Below, one piece after another: positions 10,281 to 18,125 of a stretch of 64,000 bases of DNA. The stretch is taken from positions 310,001-374,000 of the forward strand of contig JAEWYS010000020.1 in assembly GCA_023458555.1 (NCBI GenBank), in the 5' to 3' direction. The translations under genes were made by a program, and so were the position numbers. Origin of the DNA: Bacteroidota bacterium. GTDB lineage: Bacteria > Bacteroidota > Bacteroidia > Cytophagales > Cytophagaceae. Numbering within the stretch: position 1 is the first letter of the stretch; each line of letters opens with the position of its first letter. Below the pieces are notes generated by a model. It did not search any database and was not told the origin of the DNA. It saw only the letters and a list, made by a program, of their open reading frames with translations.

Positions 10281-12809
10281 ATGCAAGTGATCGGCACAAT
10301 ACGTAAGTACTTATTGCTTTGGTGCATAGGCCCAATATTAATGGTAAGCTGCACGGGACAACAAGAAACTAAAGAAACAGAAAACCCTGAAACATCAGAA
10401 CAGGAGGTAGGTATCATTCACCCGGAAAAATGGCCGGCAATTAAACCGCTTCCTTTAAACCCTGAAATTGAAGCACAAATAGATGAGATTTTACCTAAGC
10501 TAACCTTGGAACAAAAAGTTGGTCAGGTAATTCAGGCCGATAATGGATCAGTAACCCCGGAAGATGTTAAAAAATATCGTTTGGGTTCTGTGTTAAGCGG
10601 TGGTAACTCAGCACCAGGCCCACTTCCTTATGCAGGAACCAAAGAGTGGTTGGCCCTGGCAGATGAGTTTTATTATGCTTCACTGGATACAGAAGGGGTA
10701 GAAGTGGCTATTCCATATATTTGGGGCATTGATGCAGTTCATGGTCATTCCAACCTGCTTGGAGCGATTGTATTTCCTCACAACATTGGATTAGGTGCTA
10801 TGAACAATCCTGATCTAATGGAAAAAATAGCGGCAGTTACTGCTCACGAATTAACGGTTTCCGGGCACGACTGGACATTTGCACCTACTGTAGCTGTACC
10901 TCAGGATTTACGATGGGGAAGAAGCTATGAAGGTTTTTCAGAAGATCCGGCGATCGTGAAATCTTATGGAAACAGGATTGTAACCGGACTGCAAGGAAAT
11001 TTTGGAGAAAAAGATTTCATGGGTAAGGGTAAGGTAATTTCAAGTGCTAAGCACTTCGTTGCCGACGGAGCTACAGAAAATGGTGTAGACCAAGGTGACG
11101 CAAAAGTAAGTGAACAAGAACTTATTGATGTTCATGCAGCGGGCTATTACAGCGCCATTCCGGCAGGTGTGCAAACAGTGATGGCTTCTTTTTCGAGCTG
11201 GCATGGAAGAAAACCGCATGGCGACTACGACCTCCTCACAAAGATCGTCAAAGAAAGGTTAGGGTTTAACGGATTTATTGTTGGTGACTGGAACGGACAC
11301 GGACAGGTTCCGGGATGCACCAATACTGATTGCCCTCAAGCTCTTAATGCTGGTTTGGACATGTATATGGCACCTGACAGTTGGAAAGAATTATACGAAA
11401 GTACGTTGAAGCATGTGAAAGATGGAACCATCCCAATGGAGCGACTGGACGATGCTGTAAGACGTATCCTTCGTGTGAAAATCGCTTCAGGTATTTTCAC
11501 AAAAGGGGCACCAAGCACCAGACCTAATGCCGGCAATACCAGCCTTCTTGCTCTTCCGGAACATAGAGCGATTGCAAGACAAGCAGTACGTGAATCCATG
11601 GTTTTATTAAAAAACAATAAGCAAACGCTTCCTCTTGATGCCAGCAAGACTATTCTTGTAGTAGGTGATGGAGCGGATAATATTTCTAAAGCTTGTGGTG
11701 GCTGGACTCTCTCCTGGCAAGGTACAGGACACACCAACGACGAATTTCCAAACGGAGAGTCGATATTGGCAGGGATTAAGAAAGCCGTTAAAAAGTCAGG
11801 TGGAAAAGTGATCTTTTCACCGGAAGGAGATACCAATATCAAAGCAGACGTTGTCATAGCCGTTTACGGTGAAGATCCTTATGCAGAGTTTCAGGGGGAT
11901 CGTAAAAACCTGGATTTCGTACCAAACGGCTTCGACGTCAACAAACTCAATGAATTCAAAAATAAAGGAATCCCTGTGGTATCTGTATTTTTGTCTGGTC
12001 GACCAATGTGGACGAACCCTGAGATTAATGCCTCAGATGCCTTTGTGGCCGCATGGTTACCAGGTTCTGAAGGTGGAGGAGTGGCAGATATGTTGTTCCG
12101 AACAGAGCCTTCTTACAATTTTACAGGCCGTCTTTCTTTCTCATGGCCAAACATCGCCGTTGTTGCCGGTGATACTACCAAACCGCTTTTTGCACTGGGG
12201 TATGGCTTAACGTATGAAAGTACTGAAAAAGTTGACATGTTATCAGAAGAATCAGGTCTGGATAGAAGTCAAATGGCTTCAACCGGTCAATTCTATGGCA
12301 AGGGAGCACCAATTGCTCCGTGGGAATTGTGGTTAAATTCAGGAACGCTTAAGAAACAAGTGGCAAGCTTCCCTACATCGGTAGGTGGTTTGATCATAAG
12401 CAAAATAGACCACAAAGCACAGGAAGATGCCTTGCGTATTAAATGGACAAAAGCAGACTATGATCAGGTCCGTTTAAGCTCCGGTACGCCAAGCGATATG
12501 TCTCGTCAAATGAATGGTGCCATGGAATTGGCGTTCTTTGCTAAGTCTTTTGGAGGCGATAAAGTAACCATTAAGGTAGGAATGGGTTGCAATCAGGAAC
12601 AGCCATGCGATAAAACGTTGGATATTGTGATTGGGAAAGAGTGGAAAGAGTACCGCATCAGTTTAAGTTGTTTTGGTAATATGGGAGTAGATATGACACA
12701 AATAAGCACTGCCATGATGATCACGGCCGGTGAAGGTGTGGATATCGGCCTTGGTGAAATAAGGTTGGAAACCGATATTGATACGAAGCCGGGATGTGAT
12801 GGTAATTAA
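10281..12809 (+). CDS. family 3 glycoside hydrolase, exo-beta-glucosidase lipoprotein (ExoP/CelD-like)
   Basis: An 842-residue lipoprotein with a lipobox LMVSC ending at C24, so it should be anchored in a membrane and face the periplasm or outside. The GH3 N-terminal TIM-barrel opens at LTLEQKVGQVIQAD. It carries the KHFVADG motif and the nucleophile motif GFIVGDWNG, with D336 as probable nucleophile. The GH3 C-terminal alpha/beta sandwich starts near ESMVLLKNN, followed by a beta-rich C-terminal domain of the ExoP type. It should remove glucose from the non-reducing ends of beta-glucans or cello-oligomers. There is no SusC/SusD pair or other glycan gene next to it. It lies between gene relics and has somewhat lower GC than the flanking T9SS genes, which fits acquisition by transfer. 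Confidence 0.93.
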   Translation: MQVIGTIRKYLLLWCIGPILMVSCTGQQETKETENPETSEQEVGIIHPEKWPAIKPLPLNPEIEAQIDEILPKLTLEQKVGQVIQADNGSVTPEDVKKYRLGSVLSGGNSAPGPLPYAGTKEWLALADEFYYASLDTEGVEVAIPYIWGIDAVHGHSNLLGAIVFPHNIGLGAMNNPDLMEKIAAVTAHELTVSGHDWTFAPTVAVPQDLRWGRSYEGFSEDPAIVKSYGNRIVTGLQGNFGEKDFMGKGKVISSAKHFVADGATENGVDQGDAKVSEQELIDVHAAGYYSAIPAGVQTVMASFSSWHGRKPHGDYDLLTKIVKERLGFNGFIVGDWNGHGQVPGCTNTDCPQALNAGLDMYMAPDSWKELYESTLKHVKDGTIPMERLDDAVRRILRVKIASGIFTKGAPSTRPNAGNTSLLALPEHRAIARQAVRESMVLLKNNKQTLPLDASKTILVVGDGADNISKACGGWTLSWQGTGHTNDEFPNGESILAGIKKAVKKSGGKVIFSPEGDTNIKADVVIAVYGEDPYAEFQGDRKNLDFVPNGFDVNKLNEFKNKGIPVVSVFLSGRPMWTNPEINASDAFVAAWLPGSEGGGVADMLFRTEPSYNFTGRLSFSWPNIAVVAGDTTKPLFALGYGLTYESTEKVDMLSEESGLDRSQMASTGQFYGKGAPIAPWELWLNSGTLKKQVASFPTSVGGLIISKIDHKAQEDALRIKWTKADYDQVRLSSGTPSDMSRQMNGAMELAFFAKSFGGDKVTIKVGMGCNQEQPCDKTLDIVIGKEWKEYRISLSCFGNMGVDMTQISTAMMITAGEGVDIGLGEIRLETDIDTKPGCDGN

Positions 12810-12831
12810 TCCTCATTAAGAATCTTACATT

Positions 12832-12867
12832 AATAATGGCTCACGTCGAAAGGCGTGAGCCATTATT
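12832..12867 (+). terminator. hairpin terminator after the GH3 gene
   Basis: A perfect stem: AATAATGGCTCACG pairs with CGTGAGCCATTATT around a short loop, 22 bases after the stop codon. The T-rich run is weak, but the stem is long and well placed. Confidence 0.75.
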
Positions 12868-12894
12868 ATTTAATAGGATTAGCCATTTATTTCC

Positions 12895-13195
12895 CGTTAG
12901 AGGGAGAGTCGGGCCTTGCCCCCGGTGACATGCATCGGGGTGACAAATTGGGATGGGTGAGTTTGATGATTTTGGGTCGAAAAGAAAATTTTTAGAAGGC
13001 AAAAACAAGAGCTTTTGGCCAGCTTGTGTGATGGCCTCAAGCCCTTAGCCCCGATGCATCGGGGTAGCTTACTTTTTTCAGCTATAGAGGCGAGCAATGA
13101 GAATTGCGAGGCCTGGCCTCGCTTGGGTAAGGCCCAGCCGGCGAGGCGAAAATATCGTTAACGCAGCGATTAGCTGTCTGAGGGAATTATATCAT
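12895..13195. repeat. GC-rich palindromic element, candidate dispersed repeat
   Basis: This stretch is much more GC-rich than the sequence on both sides. It contains the perfect palindrome CCCCGATGCATCGGGG (13049-13064), a second copy of ATGCATCGGGGT at 12930-12941, and a hairpin GCGAGGCC-T-GGCCTCGC (13106-13122). A 66-codon minus-strand ORF inside (12897-13097) ends in TPMHVTGGKARLSL. It resembles short spurious reading frames I associate with repeats in other Bacteroidota, but that is memory, not a search result. No transposase is encoded. The role is unknown. Confidence 0.4.
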
Positions 13196-13319
13196 TAATC
13201 TTTTTATTTAAAAACGTTTACTCTTAGTCTTTTAAAAACTGATAGGATTAGGCTGATAAATCGCAGTCCGCAGCTTGGTTGCGTTCTAGGCTCATAGCTT
13301 TGTGTCAAAGTTAAGAGAT

Positions 13320-13600
13320 ATGAAACAATTTACAGGACTTAATTATCTGGAATTTGCCGATAAATTCAGCACAGATAAAGATTGCTATGATTACTTATTT
13401 TTCATAAAAGAAGAGATTGGCTTAAAGTTCAGTGCTAAATCTTGCAACCCAAAACAAATATGACAACTTTGAAAATTATTTAAAGACAAATGGAATACGA
13501 CTCGACTGAAAGATTTACTGGTGCTAACATCGGTTTGGTAATATGGCGGCTGAAGTGCTTCTATGAAACTTTTGTGCAAGGTTCAATGTGAACATTTGTG
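13320..13600 (+). mobile_element. probable remnant of an IS1595-type transposase gene
   Basis: A short ORF at 13320-13463 (47 codons) opens MKQFTGLNYLEFADKFSTD and continues DKDCYDYLFFIKEE, like the N-terminus of IS1595-family transposases, which start with a short helix-rich segment and a C-x-YL motif. It then stops where the zinc-ribbon should begin. In another frame downstream are YDSTERFTGAN and WRLKCFYETF, possibly the continuation. No catalytic domain or clear terminal inverted repeats are visible. This is a degraded fragment; the family call is tentative. Confidence 0.4.
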
Positions 13601-13661
13601 CTAAAAAAACCTGCCTTCGTAAATACACAAAACGTTATATATGAATGAATTATAGCTCCAT

Positions 13662-14076
13662 CTACCTTTTCTTTTTCTTCTCCCTGACAAAAAGCGCGGG
13701 GTTTAGCTGGTCGGTGATTTTTTCGAGGGACCGTCCTTCGACATAGCCTGTCACACCCATTTCCATCAGGTTCCAGATGTTATCATCAAGTACCAGCATA
13801 GGAAGCTTGAAATAAGGAACAAGCACGTAGTTGTTCAGGATAATGAATATACAAATCAGCATCAGGCATCGGTCGCCAGTTTCTTTGTACCCAGCTTTCG
13901 CCTTTGGCTTCCGAAAGAATAATCTGAGACCGGTTGTCCAGTAGCTTGTAGCTGCTTTTAGGAAAGAGTACTGGGAAACAGAGGGGGAAATAAACCTGGA
14001 ACCTTGTGGAACGAAATGGAACTATGTGAAACCGGAAAAGGACTGTGAATGCTTTGGTAGGAGTGGGTATAAACAA
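13662..14076 (-). pseudogene. frameshifted gene relic of unknown family
   Basis: Two overlapping minus-strand frames seem to belong to one broken gene. The upstream frame (13786-14076) includes SYKLLDNRSQIILSEAKGE and NWRPMPDADLYIHYPEQL. The downstream frame (13662-13862) includes YFKLPMLVLDDNIWNLMEM and GVTGYVEGRSLEKITDQL before a basic tail REKKKKR. They overlap by about 77 bases in different frames, so a frameshift near 13800-13860 is likely. The last third resembles the relic at 98-199. I do not recognise the family. It ends about 30 bases from the tRNA-Glu terminator. Confidence 0.4.
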
Positions 14077-14104
14077 AAAAGCTACCCTGTATGGATAGCT
14101 TGTG
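14059..14104 (-). terminator. tRNA-Glu terminator, right copy of the repeat
   Basis: On the minus strand AAGCTATCC, a short loop and GGGTAGCTT are followed by a run of T. It begins directly after the tRNA 3' end. The same sequence recurs at 9597-9640. Confidence 0.8.
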
Positions 14105-14176
14105 TAGCCCGTAGGGGAATCGAACCCCTGTTTCCAGAATGAAAATCTGGCGTCCTAACCCCTAGACGAACGGGCC
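14105..14176 (-). tRNA. tRNA-Glu (anticodon UUC)
   Basis: On the minus strand the gene starts GGCCCGTTCGTCTAGGGG and ends with ACGGGCT plus discriminator A. The anticodon arm is CCAGA-TTTTCAT-TCTGG, giving anticodon TTC, and the T-arm reads CAGGGGTTCGATTCCCC. The acceptor stem pairs over seven positions with one G-U pair. CCA is not encoded. At 72 bases it is a normal size. A terminator follows at once. Confidence 0.95.
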
Positions 14177-14310
14177 ATTTTTAAGAGAATTAGCTTTTGT
14201 TAATGCCATTTTCGAATGGTGATGCAAAAGTAGAAGATCAGAAGCGTAAATGCAAAGTATAAGCATGATTTTTTTTCATTTTTTTTCACTCATACGGACA
14301 TGGAAAAAAT

Positions 14311-14342
14311 TTTGATTTTGGCCTGTACTTATTGTATGTTTG
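14311..14342 (+). promoter_or_regulatory. Bacteroidota-type promoter of gapA
   Basis: TTTG at 14311-14314, a 20-base spacer and TATGTTTG at 14335-14342 match the TTTG-N19-21-TAnnTTTG consensus of Bacteroidota housekeeping promoters. Transcription would begin near 14350, about 30 bases before the gapA ATG. A second TAATTTTG box at 14348-14355 is an alternative -7 element. Confidence 0.6.
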
Positions 14343-14380
14343 TACGATAATTTTGTTAACATAAACTTATCTATAAAAAT

Positions 14381-15388
14381 ATGGCTAAAGTTAAAGTCGG
14401 AATAAACGGTTTCGGACGAATCGGAAGACTTGTTTTTCGTGCTGCCTCTACAAGATCGGATGTGCAAATTGTAGGTATCAACGACCTGATTGATGTAGAT
14501 TATATGGCATATATGCTTAAGTATGATTCTACGCATGGAAGATTTCAGGGCGAGGTTGAAGTTAAAAACGGGCAGTTGGTAGTTAATGGCAACACTATTC
14601 GTGTTACTGCTGAGAAGGATCCTGCAAACCTTAAGTGGAATGAGGTAGGAGCGGACTATGTGGTAGAATCTACCGGCTTATTCCTGACTAAAGAAACTGC
14701 GGAGAAGCATATTGCTGCCGGAGCGAAAAAAGTAATAATGTCTGCCCCTGCAAAGGATGACACGCCGACGTTTGTAATGGGGGTAAACCAGAAGAAGTAC
14801 ACAAATGATATGAACATCGTTTCCAATGCTTCCTGTACAACCAACTGTCTGGCTCCGATTGCAAAAGTATTGAATGATAAGTTTGGAATACTCGAAGGTC
14901 TTATGACCACTGTACATGCTGTGACAGCTACTCAGAAAACGGTAGACGGTCCGTCTGTAAAAGACTGGAGAGGTGGCCGTGGCGCTTATCAGAACATCAT
15001 CCCTTCCTCTACAGGTGCTGCCAAAGCGGTAGGACTTGTTATTCCTGAGCTGAAAGGAAAGCTGACAGGTATGTCCTTCAGAGTTCCTACGGCTGACGTT
15101 TCGGTTGTTGACCTGACCTGCCGTCTTGAAAAATCAGCTTCTTATGAGACGATCAAGGCTGCTATGAAAGCTGCTTCAGAAGGTGAACTGAAAGGTATCC
15201 TGGGATATACGGAAGACGAAGTGGTTTCTACCGATTTCCTTGGTGATGCAAGAACGTCTATCTTTGATGCCAAAGCAGGTATTTCACTAAACGATAACTT
15301 TGTAAAAGTAGTAAGCTGGTACGACAATGAGTGGGGCTACTCAAACAAAGTAGTTGATCTTATCCAGTATATTGACTCTGTGAAATAA
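14381..15388 (+). CDS. gapA: glyceraldehyde-3-phosphate dehydrogenase, type I
   Basis: A 335-residue glycolytic enzyme that oxidises and phosphorylates glyceraldehyde 3-phosphate to 1,3-bisphosphoglycerate with NAD. The N-terminal Rossmann motif is INGFGRIGR. The catalytic site is SCTTNCLAP with nucleophile C152. The C-terminal WYDNEWGYSNKVVDL is characteristic. The length is normal for the family and the whole sequence is intact. It is transcribed alone from a good promoter upstream and closed by a strong bidirectional terminator. Confidence 0.98.
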   Translation: MAKVKVGINGFGRIGRLVFRAASTRSDVQIVGINDLIDVDYMAYMLKYDSTHGRFQGEVEVKNGQLVVNGNTIRVTAEKDPANLKWNEVGADYVVESTGLFLTKETAEKHIAAGAKKVIMSAPAKDDTPTFVMGVNQKKYTNDMNIVSNASCTTNCLAPIAKVLNDKFGILEGLMTTVHAVTATQKTVDGPSVKDWRGGRGAYQNIIPSSTGAAKAVGLVIPELKGKLTGMSFRVPTADVSVVDLTCRLEKSASYETIKAAMKAASEGELKGILGYTEDEVVSTDFLGDARTSIFDAKAGISLNDNFVKVVSWYDNEWGYSNKVVDLIQYIDSVK

Positions 15389-15418
15389 GCGCAACGCTTT
15401 TTCGGATCTTAATATCAG

Positions 15419-15452
15419 AACCCCTGTTTTTAGATAAAAGCAGGGGTTTTTT
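15419..15452. terminator. bidirectional terminator between gapA and the HTH gene
   Basis: AACCCCTG pairs with CAGGGGTT (15419-15426 and 15441-15448). T runs follow on the plus strand and A runs precede it, so it can serve gapA and the convergent HTH gene ending at 15451. Confidence 0.8.
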
Positions 15453-15834
15453 ATTGATTGTCGCCTGTTCTTTTTAGCTTTTCTTCGAGAAGCATTATGA
15501 TTTTTTTCAGATACTCAATTTCCACATAAGCAGAATCAAGCGCTTTGTTCTTCTCGATAATTTCCCGTTTCAGCAGCTCAATCAGCTCGTCTTTGCTGAG
15601 AGGCGGACCCTGCTGATGTGCATTGAGCTCATTATTTGGAAAATAGAGATCGAAGAAATTAAAGTTTAAAACTTCCGAAAGCCGTTTCAGCAAAGCCGTA
15701 TCGATACTTTCCCTGTCGAAAATATCATACACAAGCGGTCTGCTTTTGCTGATCAGTTCGGCCAGTTCACTTATTCCTATTCGCTTAGCCCTTACTACCT
15801 CTTCAATTTTTTTGCCGATATGAACCATGCCCAA
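15451..15834 (-). CDS. small XRE-like helix-turn-helix regulator with coiled coil
   Basis: A 127-residue protein. Residues about 5-65 (IGKKIEEVVRAKRIGISELA, then ISKSRPLVYDIFDRESI) fit a lambda-repressor/XRE-type helix-turn-helix. Residues about 80-125 are a heptad-rich helix (DELIELLKREIIEKNKALD, IEYLKKIIMLLEEKLK), probably a dimerising coiled coil. The start may be M1 or M3. The gene is divergent from a small protein gene, and the space between holds three phased TTTTACATTT-like repeats, so autoregulation is likely. Target genes are unknown. Confidence 0.75.
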   Translation of the reverse strand: MGMVHIGKKIEEVVRAKRIGISELAELISKSRPLVYDIFDRESIDTALLKRLSEVLNFNFFDLYFPNNELNAHQQGPPLSKDELIELLKREIIEKNKALDSAYVEIEYLKKIIMLLEEKLKRTGDNQ

Positions 15835-15881
15835 AAATCTTTCATTTTGATGAATTTATATTGTGATTTTTGTTTATATAA

Positions 15882-15932
15882 TTTTACATTTGGTAAATAT
15901 TATTTTACATTTGATCGTTTTGTATTACATTT
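15882..15932. promoter_or_regulatory. three phased TTTTACATTT-like repeats, candidate operator
   Basis: TTTTACATTT occurs at 15882-15891 and 15903-15912, and TATTACATTT at 15923-15932. The repeats are 21 and 20 bases apart, about two helical turns. The first is part of the inverted repeat TTTAC-ATTTG-GTAAA. The block lies just outside the HTH gene start and directly upstream of the divergent small gene (start 15937), where a dimeric or oligomeric repressor could cover both promoters. Confidence 0.45.
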
Positions 15933-15936
15933 TTGT

Positions 15937-16191
15937 ATGGGAAATAAACAATATACCCTGCTCAATCGCTACGGAGAAGCCATCGGCCATTTGCACATAA
16001 CCGTGTTTGAAGAGCCCGGCTATAAAATCGGAATCTTAAAGGATATGAACAATAAGCTGCATATGCTGGCATTTACGGGAATGTGCCCGGATGAATCAAT
16101 CGCCTTTGCCCTCATGGATAAGATCGGAAATAAGGAGCAGCTGTCTATCCTGCCTGTTTTGTATAAAAACAAAGCTTCCGGAACACCCTGA
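15937..16191 (+). CDS. small uncharacterised protein
   Basis: An 84-residue protein starting MGNKQYTLLNRYGEAIGHL. A longer reading from 15820 is possible, but it would run through the operator-like repeats and into the divergent HTH gene, and its extra residues look non-coding, so the ATG at 15937 is preferred. No signal peptide, membrane segment or known domain is seen. It is likely a small cytoplasmic beta-rich protein controlled together with the neighbouring HTH regulator. Confidence 0.6.
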   Translation: MGNKQYTLLNRYGEAIGHLHITVFEEPGYKIGILKDMNNKLHMLAFTGMCPDESIAFALMDKIGNKEQLSILPVLYKNKASGTP

Positions 16192-16203
16192 GTGCCGGAA
16201 GCT
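16173..16203 (+). terminator. hairpin at the end of the small gene
   Basis: AGCTTCCGG pairs perfectly with CCGGAAGCT over nine bases with a 13-base loop, overlapping the stop codon at 16189-16191. There is no T run directly after, so function as a terminator is uncertain. Confidence 0.4.
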
Positions 16204-16246
16204 CATAGCAGCATGACCGCATTGTTTTTTTGCGAATAGCTGAGGC

Positions 16247-16726
16247 TTAATTCTTCTGAATCAGAGCGACTGCATAGGCGCATACCCCTTCTCCACGGCC
16301 TACAAACCCCATCTGCTCATTGGTAGTGGCCTTGATGGAAACAGCATCTTCATCTATTTCCATTACGGATGACAGCGTTTTTTGCATGGCAGGGATATGC
16401 GGATTGATCTTCGGCGCCTCAAGGGTCAGGCTGCAGTCAATATTTCCGATACGATAACCTTTGTCAGCCAGCAGCTCAGTCACTTTCTTCAGCAGGATTT
16501 TGCTGTCAATATTTTTGTAAGCTGGGTCATTATTGGCAAAATGAAACCCGATATCGCGGAGATTTGCTGCCCCCAGCAGCGCATCGCAGATAGCATGTAT
16601 CAATACGTCTGCGTCCGAATGTCCCAGCCCGCCTTTAGGATGCTCCAGTCTGATGCCGCCCAGCCACAACGGTCTTCCTTCTGCCAGCTGATGAACATCA
16701 TAACCAAATCCTACCCTGATTTTCAT
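16247..16726 (-). CDS. ispF: 2-C-methyl-D-erythritol 2,4-cyclodiphosphate synthase
   Basis: A 159-residue enzyme of the MEP isoprenoid pathway; it cyclises CDP-methylerythritol 2-phosphate to MEcPP and releases CMP. The start MKIRVGFGYDVHQL carries the metal ligands D-x-H, and LGHSDADVLIHA has the HSD motif. The C-terminal KATTNEQMGFVGRGEG is diagnostic. A longer frame to 16810 adds 28 residues unlike the family and overlaps the M16 gene, so the ATG at 16724-16726 is chosen. The upstream M16 peptidase gene ends only 20 bases before it, so both may be co-transcribed. Confidence 0.96.
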   Translation of the reverse strand: MKIRVGFGYDVHQLAEGRPLWLGGIRLEHPKGGLGHSDADVLIHAICDALLGAANLRDIGFHFANNDPAYKNIDSKILLKKVTELLADKGYRIGNIDCSLTLEAPKINPHIPAMQKTLSSVMEIDEDAVSIKATTNEQMGFVGRGEGVCAYAVALIQKN

Positions 16727-16745
16727 GTCGTTTTTCTTTTTAAAA

Positions 16746-17981
16746 TTATGCTTTATGATAATACAATGTATTGCTGTTTTCCTTTCGCAGTATCTTGTGC
16801 CTGACTGCATCTATATCGCCAGGGGTTACCGCAGCGACTTTGTCCGCTTCGCGGTTGATCAGCTCCGTATCTCCCAGCAGGGTATAGGTAGCAAGATTCA
16901 TAGCCTTGTTCAATAGCTCCACTTCATCAAAAGCCATGGTTGATTCTGCCTGGTTTTTTACTTTGCTGAGCTCCTGTTCGGGTACAGATTCGGACAAAAG
17001 CTCTTCAATAATTTCGTCAACTGCTTTTTCTCCGTCTTCGATGCTGTAGTTATCATTGAGCTTGCCACCGATGATCAGCAGACCAGGCTCAAACGATCCG
17101 ATGACACTCGAGCTGATGGAGTTGAATAGCTCTTTTTCCTTGACCAGCCGCTCATACAGCCGGGAGGATTTTCCCCTGCCCAGCATATCCGAAAGCAGAT
17201 CGCTGGCGTGGTAGTCCTGATCCATACGGCTTCCCATATGGTAGGTGCGGTACCAGGCATTGAGGGGCACGTTGGCCGACACATCCAGTCTGCGGGCCTC
17301 TGTCTGTACCGGCTCGGCCGGTAGTGCACGATGATAGGGAGTGCCCGCCGGTATCGGTCCGAACCATTTTTCTGCCAGGCGCTTTACGTCGTCGGTTTTT
17401 ACTCCGCCTGCTACGACCATTATGGCATTGTTGGGGATATAAAATTTGTAAAAGAAATTCCGGACATCGTCCATGCTTGCGTTTTCAATATGACTGATCT
17501 CTTTGCCGATCGTCGCCCAGCGATAAGGGTGGACCTGGTATGAAAGAGGGCGCAGCCTGAGCCATATATCACCGTAAGGCTGGTTGAGGTAGCGCTGCTT
17601 GAACTCTTCGATCACCACATTGCGCTGTACTTCCAGAACCTTCGGGTCAAAGCTCAGGCTGAGCATGCGGTCTGATTCCAGCCAGAACGCCGTTTCAAGG
17701 TTATTGGCCGGAAGGGTGATATAATAATTGGTAATATCCGGTGAGGTAAAGGCATTGTTTTCTCCGCCCACTTTTTCCAGAGGCTCGTCAAAAGAGCCGA
17801 TATGCTTTGATCCGCCAAACATCAGATGTTCGAAAAGATGCGCAAACCCGGTTTTGTCCTCACGCTCATCCCGGCTCCCTACATTGTATAGTATGTTGAC
17901 TACTGCCGTAGGAGTAGTATGATCTTCATGCACGATGACAGTAAGTCCGTTGTCGAGTGTAAATGAGTTATAATGGATCAT
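16746..17981 (-). CDS. M16 family zinc peptidase (insulinase/processing-peptidase type)
   Basis: A 411-residue protease. The inverted zinc motif H-x-x-E-H is seen in FAHLFEHLMFGG, and the family hallmark R/Y region near the C-terminal half is present (YRTYHMGSR). Its size matches single-unit M16B subunits, which work as dimers. No signal peptide is evident, so it may act in the cytoplasm or be exported differently. It lies directly upstream of ispF in the same direction and is divergent from the 2-oxo acid dehydrogenase gene. Confidence 0.9.
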   Translation of the reverse strand: MIHYNSFTLDNGLTVIVHEDHTTPTAVVNILYNVGSRDEREDKTGFAHLFEHLMFGGSKHIGSFDEPLEKVGGENNAFTSPDITNYYITLPANNLETAFWLESDRMLSLSFDPKVLEVQRNVVIEEFKQRYLNQPYGDIWLRLRPLSYQVHPYRWATIGKEISHIENASMDDVRNFFYKFYIPNNAIMVVAGGVKTDDVKRLAEKWFGPIPAGTPYHRALPAEPVQTEARRLDVSANVPLNAWYRTYHMGSRMDQDYHASDLLSDMLGRGKSSRLYERLVKEKELFNSISSSVIGSFEPGLLIIGGKLNDNYSIEDGEKAVDEIIEELLSESVPEQELSKVKNQAESTMAFDEVELLNKAMNLATYTLLGDTELINREADKVAAVTPGDIDAVRHKILRKENSNTLYYHKA

Positions 17982-18125
17982 TTCAGTGTAAAAGTTTTTA
18001 TAATCCGTCTAAAAAAATAAACTTGCTCCTGTGAACAAGTATAGGCAAATATACTTGTTGAAATTAAGTTTTACCGTTTATTTTTAGTAAAAACAGAACG
18101 ACGTACGCTTTTATTGGATGTGTCT

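Noticed and set aside
12897..13097. Minus-strand ORF of 66 codons inside the GC-rich element
   Set aside because: It coincides with palindromes and repeats and has no protein-domain features; treated as part of a repeat element.
15820..15936. Longer N-terminus for the small gene ending at 16191
   Set aside because: It would be read through the phased operator-like repeats and the divergent HTH gene start, and the added residues look like translated AT-rich promoter.
16727..16810. 28-residue N-terminal extension of IspF
   Set aside because: It overlaps the M16 peptidase gene and is not part of the IspF family, which starts at MKIRVGFGYDVH.
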